A DNA stretch of 6,563 bases. Origin: Bryobacterales bacterium (GTDB lineage: Bacteria; Acidobacteriota; Terriglobia; Bryobacterales; Bryobacteraceae). The notes beneath the pieces are model-generated. The model was not told the DNA's origin, ran no database searches, and saw only the letters and a list, made by a program, of their open reading frames with translations. The position numbers were made by a program, and so were the translations under genes. Location: contig SHUN01000165.1 of the NCBI GenBank assembly GCA_009697495.1, positions 1-6,563 on the forward strand, written 5' to 3'. Numbering within the stretch: the first letter of the stretch is position 1; every line of letters starts with the position of its first letter. Shown one piece after another: positions 1 to 4,580 of the stretch.

Positions 1-172
1 TGTCTCTGGCGCCGCCGGTGTCGACATTGCGTAGCGTGACCTTGACGCCAGCCAGCCTTCCTCCCGAACCATCCGTGACGGAACCATCCACGGTGCCAAC
101 CGGCTGTACTTGCGCGTGCAAGAACAATCCAGCCAGTAGACAGAGCATGTAAGTACGGCACTTGGAAACCAT
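1..172 (-). CDS. Secreted/outer-membrane protein with carboxypeptidase-regulatory-like N-terminus (5' part only)
   Basis: Fifty-seven codons are visible before the gene leaves the window. The ATG (172-170) is preceded on its strand by AGAGGTGG, a good Shine-Dalgarno sequence, which fixes the start. Residues 1-20 form a signal peptide: basic start (MVSKCR), hydrophobic core (CLLAGLFL), and a likely cleavage after LHA, before Gln21. The mature part begins with GTVDGSVTDGSGGRLAGVKV and then TLRNVDTGG, the beta-sandwich pattern (G-x-V-x-D-x-S-G-x-x-L-x-G-V-x-V-T-L) of carboxypeptidase-regulatory-like (CarboxypepD_reg) domains. In Acidobacteriota this domain commonly opens large TonB-dependent-receptor/Oar-like outer-membrane proteins, and it also opens other secreted proteins, so the full identity cannot be decided from this fragment. 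It is divergent from the toxin-antitoxin pair. The signal peptide and domain start are seen directly; the receptor assignment is inference. Confidence 0.7.
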   Translation of the reverse strand, partial: MVSKCRTYMLCLLAGLFLHAQVQPVGTVDGSVTDGSGGRLAGVKVTLRNVDTGGARD

Positions 173-217
173 AAGCCACCTCTTAATAAACTTTCACCCG
201 AACGCCAAAGCAGGCAC

Positions 218-223
218 AGTATA
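218..223 (-). promoter_or_regulatory. Possible -10 element for the leftward secreted-protein gene
   Basis: On the minus strand the hexamer TATACT matches the sigma-70 -10 consensus at five of six bases and lies about 45 nt upstream of the ATG, giving a plausible leader of roughly 40 nt. The best -35 at 17-bp spacing is only TTCGGC, so the assignment is weak. Confidence 0.3.
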
Positions 224-309
224 TCAGCTCTGACCGGCGCGCCGAAGCCGCATCGAGAGCCGAGCTGAGTTTGGAAGGAAGTTGCGGTGTGGTGGCATGG
301 CGACACTGG

Positions 310-335
310 GGACGGCCCATAACGGATGGCCGTCC
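310..335. repeat. 8-bp perfect inverted repeat (hairpin) between divergent genes
   Basis: GGACGGCC (310-317) and GGCCGTCC (328-335) are perfect complements with a 10-nt loop. No T-run follows on either strand, so it is not a convincing intrinsic terminator. It may be a protein-binding site or a relic. It lies in the stretch from about 190 to 465, where I see no supportable gene on either strand. Confidence 0.45.
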
Positions 336-359
336 AAAATAGGGCGTGCATTGCAAGGA

Positions 360-384
360 AAAGCCAGGGTCGCTGGCTGGCTTT
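360..384. repeat. Second inverted repeat in the same intergenic stretch
   Basis: AAAGCCAG (360-367) pairs perfectly with CTGGCTTT (377-384) around a 9-nt loop. An alternative pairing, AGCCAG (362-367) with CTGGCT (373-378), uses a 5-nt loop. The A-rich left arm and T-ending right arm give it a weak terminator-like look in both directions, but the T-run is only three bases. Confidence 0.35.
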
Positions 385-465
385 GGAGAGCGCCGAAGGG
401 TTTTGCCGCAAAGGACGGCGCGCCCCCTCGTTTTCCCAGCCTTGCGAAGCGCGGCAGTCATCCAC

Positions 466-510
466 GATACTAAAAGTATCTTTCGTACAATTCGTACGAG
501 ACGTACAACA
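466..510 (+). promoter_or_regulatory. Probable operator/promoter of the toxin-antitoxin operon
   Basis: Two structures sit directly before the antitoxin ATG. The first is a perfect inverted repeat, GATACT (466-471) and AGTATC (475-480), with a 3-nt spacer. The second is three 9-bp units, each beginning CGTAC, at 484-492, 493-501 and 502-510; the middle one forms the palindrome TCGTACGA (492-499). TACAAT at 486-491 is a five-of-six match to a -10 box and lies within the repeats, so a bound repressor would block transcription. Type II antitoxins of the Phd/YefM group repress their own operons through palindromes at this position. That the repeats are the operator is inference. No Shine-Dalgarno precedes the antitoxin, so its leader may be very short. 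Confidence 0.5.
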
Positions 511-512
511 TC

Positions 513-779
513 ATGACTCGTCTAAGCATTTCGAAAGCACGGGAAGAGTTCCCCGACGTCTTGAATCGCGCGGCCTATGGAAAGGAACGGACGATTGTGT
601 CCCGGCGAGGGAAGGACTTAGCCGCCGTCATTCCGATAGAAGACCTCCTGCTCCTGGATCGCCTGGCCCGGGAAGAAACGGAGCGCCTGGATGTAGTAGA
701 CGCCCGCGCCGCGCTGCAAGAGGCGAGCGAGAAGGGGAGCATTCCACTCCGAGAGCTCATGCGGGAATTGGGGGACTGA
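513..779 (+). CDS. Type II antitoxin, Phd/YefM family
   Basis: This 88-residue protein would neutralise the toxin encoded immediately downstream and repress the operon. Residues 1 to about 52 fit the Phd/YefM DNA-binding fold: MTRLSISKAREEFPDVLNRA (the first strand and the helix following the 'S-x-x-x-A-R-x-x-F' pattern), then KERTIVSRRGKDLAAVIPIE, matching the family's 'r-x-x-I-x-r-r-G-k-x-x-A-a-V-v-p' hairpin. Residues 53-88 (RLAREETERLDVVDARAAL and onward) are charged and helical, as expected of the flexible tail that wraps the toxin. The length is normal for the family. The ATG at 513 opens exactly at the first conserved strand, and no ribosome-binding site is visible before it. The stop TGA (777-779) lies 3 nt before the proposed toxin start. 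Family assignment is firm; target and activity are not testable from sequence. Confidence 0.88.
   Translation: MTRLSISKAREEFPDVLNRAAYGKERTIVSRRGKDLAAVIPIEDLLLLDRLAREETERLDVVDARAALQEASEKGSIPLRELMRELGD
770..775 (+). promoter_or_regulatory. Shine-Dalgarno-like site that supports the toxin CTG start
   Basis: GGGGGA lies 7 nt before the CTG at 783, a normal spacing, inside the last codons of the antitoxin. It supports translation beginning at 783 rather than at the ATG at 834, in front of which no better site is obvious. Confidence 0.4.
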
Positions 780-782
780 GTT

Positions 783-1058
783 CTGGTTTACCGCGTTGCA
801 GTCACTCCCGCCGCCGAACGGGAGCTGAGAAAGATGGATCCTCACGTCCGAAAGCAGGTGAACCGGGACCTGCTTCGTTTGGAGGAAAATCCGCGTCCGC
901 TTGGCGTGGAGAAGCTGGAGACGAAGGAGAAGCTGTACCGCGTCTACGTGGGGCCGGGGAAGAACTACCGCGCCATCTATCAGATTCGGGATGAGGTACT
1001 GCTGGTCCTGGTGGTGAAGGTGGGAGACCGGAAGGAAGTGTATCGGCGGGTGAAGTAA
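783..1058 (+). CDS. Type II toxin, RelE/ParE superfamily (probable CTG start)
   Basis: RelE/ParE-like toxins are small ribosome-dependent mRNA endonucleases or gyrase inhibitors. The ATG at 834 would give 74 residues and remove the first strand and most of helix 1. Upstream codons in the same frame read VYRVAVTPAAERELRK, which is the standard N-terminus of this family, so coding begins at or near CTG 783 (91 residues). Further family marks are ENPRPLGVEKLE, LYRVYVG, NYRAIYQI and VVKVGDRKEVYRR, matching the usual 'NPRPxGvkKL', 'LyRirvG', 'YRviYei' and 'vvrvGhRrevYr' blocks, with the basic and tyrosine residues retained. The frame is the same as the antitoxin's and only its TGA separates them, so there is no ATG/GTG/TTG between that stop and 834. 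CTG use, a GTG-to-CTG loss, or stop readthrough are the alternatives. The family is clear; the start is less so. Confidence 0.82.
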   Translation: MVYRVAVTPAAERELRKMDPHVRKQVNRDLLRLEENPRPLGVEKLETKEKLYRVYVGPGKNYRAIYQIRDEVLLVLVVKVGDRKEVYRRVK

Positions 1059-1075
1059 CGCGTGGCAACACCGGT

Positions 1076-1110
1076 TAAGGACGCGACCGAGTTGAAAACG
1101 CGGTCCTACT
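1076..1110. repeat. Imperfect palindrome after the toxin, candidate dispersed intergenic repeat
   Basis: Just past the toxin stop, GACCG (1085-1089) can pair with CGGTC (1101-1105), and GGAC (1079-1082) with GTCC (1103-1106). The sequence has the look of a short intergenic palindrome. No clear T-run follows. Whether it recurs in the genome cannot be judged here. Confidence 0.25.
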
Positions 1111-1125
1111 CTCGGCGGGGGGTCG

Positions 1126-1835
1126 TTACTGGAAGCAGGCACAAGTTGCGGGGGGCTCGGCTGCGGTGAAAAGGATGTAGTCTCGGGCGCGGGTGCAGGC
1201 TACGTAGCTTGACGCGGCCTTCCTCGGGAACGAGATCGCTCATAGGGTAAAAGCGCAGCCAGCCGGCACCGGGTACGCAAGCCACAACCGGGGCGTGAGA
1301 GACTTCAGCGCCCTGGAACTTGGCGCCGTCGCGGAGATAGCCGCTGACGTAGCGCGCCCCCCAAGCGGAGAGAGCGCAGCCCGTCGATCATGACGTGAGC
1401 GAAATCCGGGCAGACGCCGGGGCGATGCTTGAGGGCTTGGGTCCGCGGCATGTCGATGGACGTGGGCTTGCACTCGAACTCGCGTTGGTTCGAAGGCGTC
1501 GAAGTTGAACCGCCGGTCGCCTGTCACGTCCTCAAAGGAAAAAGGATCCTCGTCAAGAGCATCGATGGTGACGCGGAGTCCGAGGCCATCTGTAAATCGA
1601 AGATGCTTGACGCAGGGGAAGCGAAATTTTTCAGTGGCTCCAGGCCCAGCCCCACGGCGCGCAGAAGGTCCTCTTCCGCAGCCGGGTGATCGAGCACCTG
1701 CCGCCATTGGAGTTCCCGTGTTTCGTCGGCCAAGTCTCCGCGAAACTGGAATAGGGCGGCGTCCTGATTTTCGAAACGTCAAACCTGGAATGTCTTGCCA
1801 TCCTCGCGACGCACTTCTATCTGGACCCGCCGCAT
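1126..1835 (-). pseudogene. Decayed transglutaminase-like (transglutaminase-core) protein gene
   Basis: No frame is open throughout, but consecutive minus-strand pieces in different frames read as one protein. Around 1470-1365 the frame gives FECKPTSIDMPRTQALKHRP and then GVCPDFAHVMIDGLRSLRLG. A run of six C (1357-1362) shifts the frame, then ARYVSGYLRDGAKFQGAEVS, HA, and PGAGWLRFYPMSDLVPEEG follow. This is the bacterial transglutaminase core: 'aL..R.GVCqDFAHvmI..LRslGl.ARYVSGYL ... HAWVe.y.PGaGW.gFDPT'. The catalytic Cys (1412-1410) and His (1297-1295) codons remain; the Asp of 'FDPT' is Tyr and the Trp after the His is Pro. Near 1190 the frame changes again, ending RARDYILFTAAEPP and a stop at 1128-1126. 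Upstream, 1835 to about 1620 has an in-frame TGA (1781-1779) and frame changes near 1622-1630 and 1480-1500; that part resembles nothing I recognise, so the 5' limit is uncertain. The interval 1836-1993 holds no other gene I can support. Confidence 0.68.
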
Positions 1836-1993
1836 CAACGTCTCGCCCCGGCGATTGACCCGATGCCGAGCCTCGCGTCGCCGCCCGAAGATTTCCGCGA
1901 CGCCACCCCCGCCGCACAAATCCGCCACCACAAATGCGCTCGATATGCTAACGTGAAAAGTTGTGCGGACCGGCGTCAAAACAAGCCACCGCC

Positions 1994-1998
1994 GGAGG
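1994..1998 (+). promoter_or_regulatory. Ribosome-binding site of the BMC shell gene
   Basis: GGAGG lies 5 nt before ATG 2004. It decides this start against an in-frame ATG far upstream at 1863, whose extra residues are unrelated to the shell family and overlap the decayed gene. No convincing promoter was found before it; TATGCT at 1944-1949 lacks a matching -35. Confidence 0.7.
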
Positions 1999-2003
1999 AT
2001 TAC

Positions 2004-2282
2004 ATGGAAGCATTAGGAATGGTTGAAACCAAGGGACTGATCGGGGCGATCGAGGCCGCCGACGCGATGGTCAAAACCGCCAACGTCACCCTGACGGGCA
2101 AGGAATATATCGGTGCCGGCTACGTGACCGTCACCGTCCGCGGTGATGTCGGCGCGGTGAAAGCCGCTACCGACGCCGGCGCGGCCGCCGCCCGCCGTGT
2201 CGGCGAACTCGTGGCCGTTCACGTGATCCCCAACCCCCACTCGGAAACCGAGAAAATCCTGCCCGGTGCCAACAAAAAGTAA
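2004..2282 (+). CDS. Bacterial microcompartment shell protein, BMC-H (EutM/PduA/CcmK family)
   Basis: This 92-residue protein is a single BMC domain, the size of canonical hexamer-forming shell proteins that tile the facets of the protein shell and let small metabolites through a central pore. Nearly every family landmark is present: [20 protein letters not shown] at the N-terminus, AMVKTANV (Lys24 matches the conserved edge lysine), the pore loop around residues 35-39 (YIGAG), [19 protein letters not shown] (residues 45-63), and [14 protein letters not shown] (66-79). One departure is Asn77 in IPNPH, where most relatives have Arg (IPRPH), a residue at the hexamer-hexamer interface in PduA-type sheets. 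The tail is short and basic (GANKK). It is first in a tight rightward run with an acylating aldehyde dehydrogenase 24 nt downstream, which indicates a catabolic metabolosome rather than a carboxysome. The substrate cannot be read from this gene. Confidence 0.96.
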   Translation: MEALGMVETKGLIGAIEAADAMVKTANVTLTGKEYIGAGYVTVTVRGDVGAVKAATDAGAAAARRVGELVAVHVIPNPHSETEKILPGANKK

Positions 2283-2306
2283 TCCGGCTGACTAAAAGGC
2301 AGCGAA

Positions 2307-4049
2307 ATGTTGCAAGATCCGGATCTGATCTCCTTACAGGAGGTCCGCACGAAAGTCGAAAAAGCCTGGGCCGCCGCCCAGCGGTTCCGCGCGTTCACGC
2401 AGGAGCAGGTTGACGCCGTCGTCGAACGCATGGCGGAAGCTGCGCGCGGCCACGCCGAACGGCTCGCGCAAATGGCTGTCGAGGAGACCGGATACGGCAA
2501 CGCCAAAGACAAACTGGCGAAAAACATGCTCGCCGCCGAACGTCTGCCCAACGAACTCCGCGGCATGAAAACGGTGGGCGTCCTTCGCGAGCGCGCCGAC
2601 GAAAAAATCACCGAAATCGCCGTCCCCGTTGGCGTTGTGGCGGCCATTCTCCCCACCACCAATCCCACTTCCACGGCCATCTACAAGACCCTGATCGCCC
2701 TCAAAGCCGGTAACGCCATCGTCTTGAGCCCCCACCCTCGCGCCAAAGGCTGCACGTGCGCCACGGCCGAAGTGCTGTATCGCGCGGCCGTCTCCGCCGG
2801 CGCGCCGGAAGGCATCATCCAGTGCCTCACACAGCCCACCATGGAGGCTACCAACGAGCTGATGCGCCACCCGCGCACGGCGCTGATTCTCTCCACTGGC
2901 GGCGCCGGCATCGTCAAAGCCGCGTACTCATCCGGTAAGCCCGCTTACGGCGTCGGCCCCGGAAACGTCCCCGTCCTGCTCGATACCACCGCCGACGTCG
3001 ACTCCGCCGTTCGCGGCATCCTCGCCGGTAAGTCCTTCGACAACGGCACTCTCTGTTCCTCCGAACAGACGCTGGTCGCCGAGACGCAAATCAGGCAGAA
3101 TGTTTTGAACGCACTCACGGCCAACGGAGCCTTTCTCTGCAATCAGGCGCAGGCCGCCGCGCTGGCCAAAGTCCTCTTCACGCGCGGCACAACCGTCAAC
3201 CCGGAAATGGTTGGCCACGCCGCCGCCGTCATCGCCGCCAAGGCCGGTTTTGAAGTTCCCCCGCAAACCCGCGTGCTCGCCGCCGAAATCCAGGGGATTG
3301 GCAAAGATCATCCCCTCTCCGCCGAAAAGCTCTCCCCGGTTCTCGCGCTTCATTTCGTCGAGAATTTCGACGCCGCCCTGAACGCCTGTGAAGCCGTCCT
3401 TCGCTTCCACGGGCTCGGCCACACGTGCGGCATTTACACGACCGACGATGCGAAAGCCCGCCAGTACGCGATGCGCATGCCCGCCTACCGGGTCCTGGCC
3501 AACACTCCCACGCCGCAAGGCTCCGTCGGCATCACCACAGGCCTCTTTCCCGCCATGACTCTCGGCTGCGGCGCAGTCGCCGGCAACGACACCGGCGATA
3601 ACATCACGCCGCTGCACTTAGTGAATATCAAACGCCTCGCCTGGGCCATTCGCCCTTGGGCTAACTCCGAAGTTACTCCCGTTATGACGCAATCCACCGG
3701 CCCTGTCTCCCAAGCCCGCATCGCTTCGGCGGTCGACCGTTACCTCTCCGGCGCCCAGCCGGGGCAGTCCGCCAACATTGCGAATATCGTTGATAAGTTT
3801 CTGGAAAGCAAAGGAATCATGCAGGCCTGCGAGCCCTGCGCCGCTCCCAAACGATCTCCGGAAATGGCCCTGGAAAAAGCCCCGGAAACAGCGAAGGCCG
3901 CCGTCACCGATTTTGTGTGCGAAGATGATGTCCGGCGGGCCATTCGAAACAACAATAAGATCTTCATCGGCGCTAAGACGATCATTACCCCATCGGCCCG
4001 CGACCTCGCCAACGCCCAGCGCGACGAAATTTTCGTCATGACTAAGTAA
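2307..4049 (+). CDS. BMC-associated CoA-acylating aldehyde dehydrogenase with C-terminal encapsulation extension
   Basis: It would oxidise an aldehyde (acetaldehyde, propionaldehyde or similar) to acyl-CoA with NAD+ inside the microcompartment. Residues 1 to about 465 are the EutE/PduP/AdhE-N type domain: EITEIAVPVGVVAAILP-like N-terminal core, NPTSTAIYKTLIALKAGNAI, PTMEATNELMRHP, the nucleotide-binding STGGAG (196-201), YGVGPGNVPVLL typical of acylating enzymes, catalytic Cys250 in DNGTLCSSEQ, and LTLGCGAVAGNDTGDNITP. Unlike PduP there is no N-terminal targeting peptide. The protein is 580 residues against about 465 for EutE/PduP. The extra part holds amphipathic helices at 469-481 and 489-505 (SANIANIVDKFLESKGIM), likely encapsulation peptides, a Cys508-x2-Cys511 pair, a Pro/Glu/Ala linker, and residues 535-580 (CEDDVRRAIRN, KTIITPSARDLANAQ) resembling the EutQ N-terminus. 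AAAAGG sits 7 nt before the ATG. Enzyme class is firm; substrate and the role of the tail are inferred. Confidence 0.94.
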   Translation: MLQDPDLISLQEVRTKVEKAWAAAQRFRAFTQEQVDAVVERMAEAARGHAERLAQMAVEETGYGNAKDKLAKNMLAAERLPNELRGMKTVGVLRERADEKITEIAVPVGVVAAILPTTNPTSTAIYKTLIALKAGNAIVLSPHPRAKGCTCATAEVLYRAAVSAGAPEGIIQCLTQPTMEATNELMRHPRTALILSTGGAGIVKAAYSSGKPAYGVGPGNVPVLLDTTADVDSAVRGILAGKSFDNGTLCSSEQTLVAETQIRQNVLNALTANGAFLCNQAQAAALAKVLFTRGTTVNPEMVGHAAAVIAAKAGFEVPPQTRVLAAEIQGIGKDHPLSAEKLSPVLALHFVENFDAALNACEAVLRFHGLGHTCGIYTTDDAKARQYAMRMPAYRVLANTPTPQGSVGITTGLFPAMTLGCGAVAGNDTGDNITPLHLVNIKRLAWAIRPWANSEVTPVMTQSTGPVSQARIASAVDRYLSGAQPGQSANIANIVDKFLESKGIMQACEPCAAPKRSPEMALEKAPETAKAAVTDFVCEDDVRRAIRNNNKIFIGAKTIITPSARDLANAQRDEIFVMTK

Positions 4050-4065
4050 GTAATAGAAAGACCCC

Positions 4066-4575
4066 ATGCAAACCGATCTCGACAACCTCAAATCGCAGCT
4101 CCCGCCCGAACTCGAGAGCCGTGGCTTCGTCGTCTTTCACGGTCTCGCCCGCGCTGACGACGAAAACGGCGTCGTCATGTGGGACGCCGCCCAGCGCCCC
4201 GATTACCCCAAGTTCCTCGATTGCGCCGCCAAACTCGGCGTCAAGGTCATCGTCCTCAACACGCGGCCTTTCGAAACGGCCACCATCGAAGACCTTCAGG
4301 ACGAACTCGAATCCCTCGACCTTCCTCCCTCCGAGCGCCGCGAGCTCGAGCGACGCCTCAAAGCCCTCAAACCCTACACCGGCTTCACCGCTAACCTGGA
4401 AATGTCCTTCGACCACAACGGCACCGTCTACGTCTACGAGGTTCGCAGCGAATTCATGAACGAATTTCTCAGCATCATGGCCGAGGTCGACGCCGGTATC
4501 TTCCCCGGCGGCAACTTCGAGGAAGACGACGACCCGGACACCAATCCCGGCGGCGGCTTCTTCTCCCGCAACTAA
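4066..4575 (+). CDS. Hypothetical acidic protein of the BMC-recJ operon
   Basis: I do not recognise this 169-residue protein. It has no signal peptide or membrane segment, so it is probably cytosolic. Visible parts are a strand-like FVVFHGLARADDENGVVMWD (21-40), a second buried-strand-like VKVIVLNTRPFE (59-70), a strongly charged helix, possibly coiled (IEDLQDELESLDLPPSERRE, 74-93, continuing to about 102), a strand pair LEMSFDHNGTVYVYEVRSEF (111-130), a helix, then a Gly- and Asp-rich acidic tail (FEEDDDPDTNPGGGFFSRN, 151-169). The overall charge is clearly negative. It starts 16 nt after the aldehyde dehydrogenase stop with only a weak AGAAAG before the ATG, and ends 5 nt before recJ, so translation is probably coupled. 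Codon use matches its neighbours, which favours a real gene. Its position fits either an accessory BMC factor or a partner of recJ, and neither can be shown from the sequence. Confidence 0.8.
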   Translation: MQTDLDNLKSQLPPELESRGFVVFHGLARADDENGVVMWDAAQRPDYPKFLDCAAKLGVKVIVLNTRPFETATIEDLQDELESLDLPPSERRELERRLKALKPYTGFTANLEMSFDHNGTVYVYEVRSEFMNEFLSIMAEVDAGIFPGGNFEEDDDPDTNPGGGFFSRN

Positions 4576-4580
4576 TCCCC

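Noticed and set aside
183..461. Minus-strand open frame in the left intergenic region
   Set aside because: No ribosome-binding site and low-complexity Arg/Pro/Ser composition; its 3' end lies just upstream of the real secreted-protein gene and no family is recognisable.
326..994. Long plus-strand open frame (222 codons) across the antitoxin and toxin
   Set aside because: It is an out-of-frame reading of the toxin-antitoxin pair; its composition (many Arg, Ser, Pro, Gly) is typical of a shadow frame and it matches no family.
834..1058. Toxin starting at ATG 834 (74 residues)
   Set aside because: It would discard the conserved first strand and helix of the RelE/ParE fold, which are plainly encoded in frame just upstream.
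1240..1917. Minus-strand open frame of 225 codons
   Set aside because: Only its middle part (about 1620-1500) follows the apparent ancestral reading; elsewhere the transglutaminase signal is in other frames, so it is not an intact gene.
1863..2003. Upstream extension of the BMC shell protein to ATG 1863
   Set aside because: The 47 extra residues have no BMC similarity and overlap the decayed gene, and ATG 2004 has GGAGG at correct spacing.
2334..2870. Long minus-strand frames opposite the dehydrogenase and RecJ genes
   Set aside because: Antisense shadows produced by high GC and strong third-position bias; rich in Gly, Ala and Arg with no motifs.
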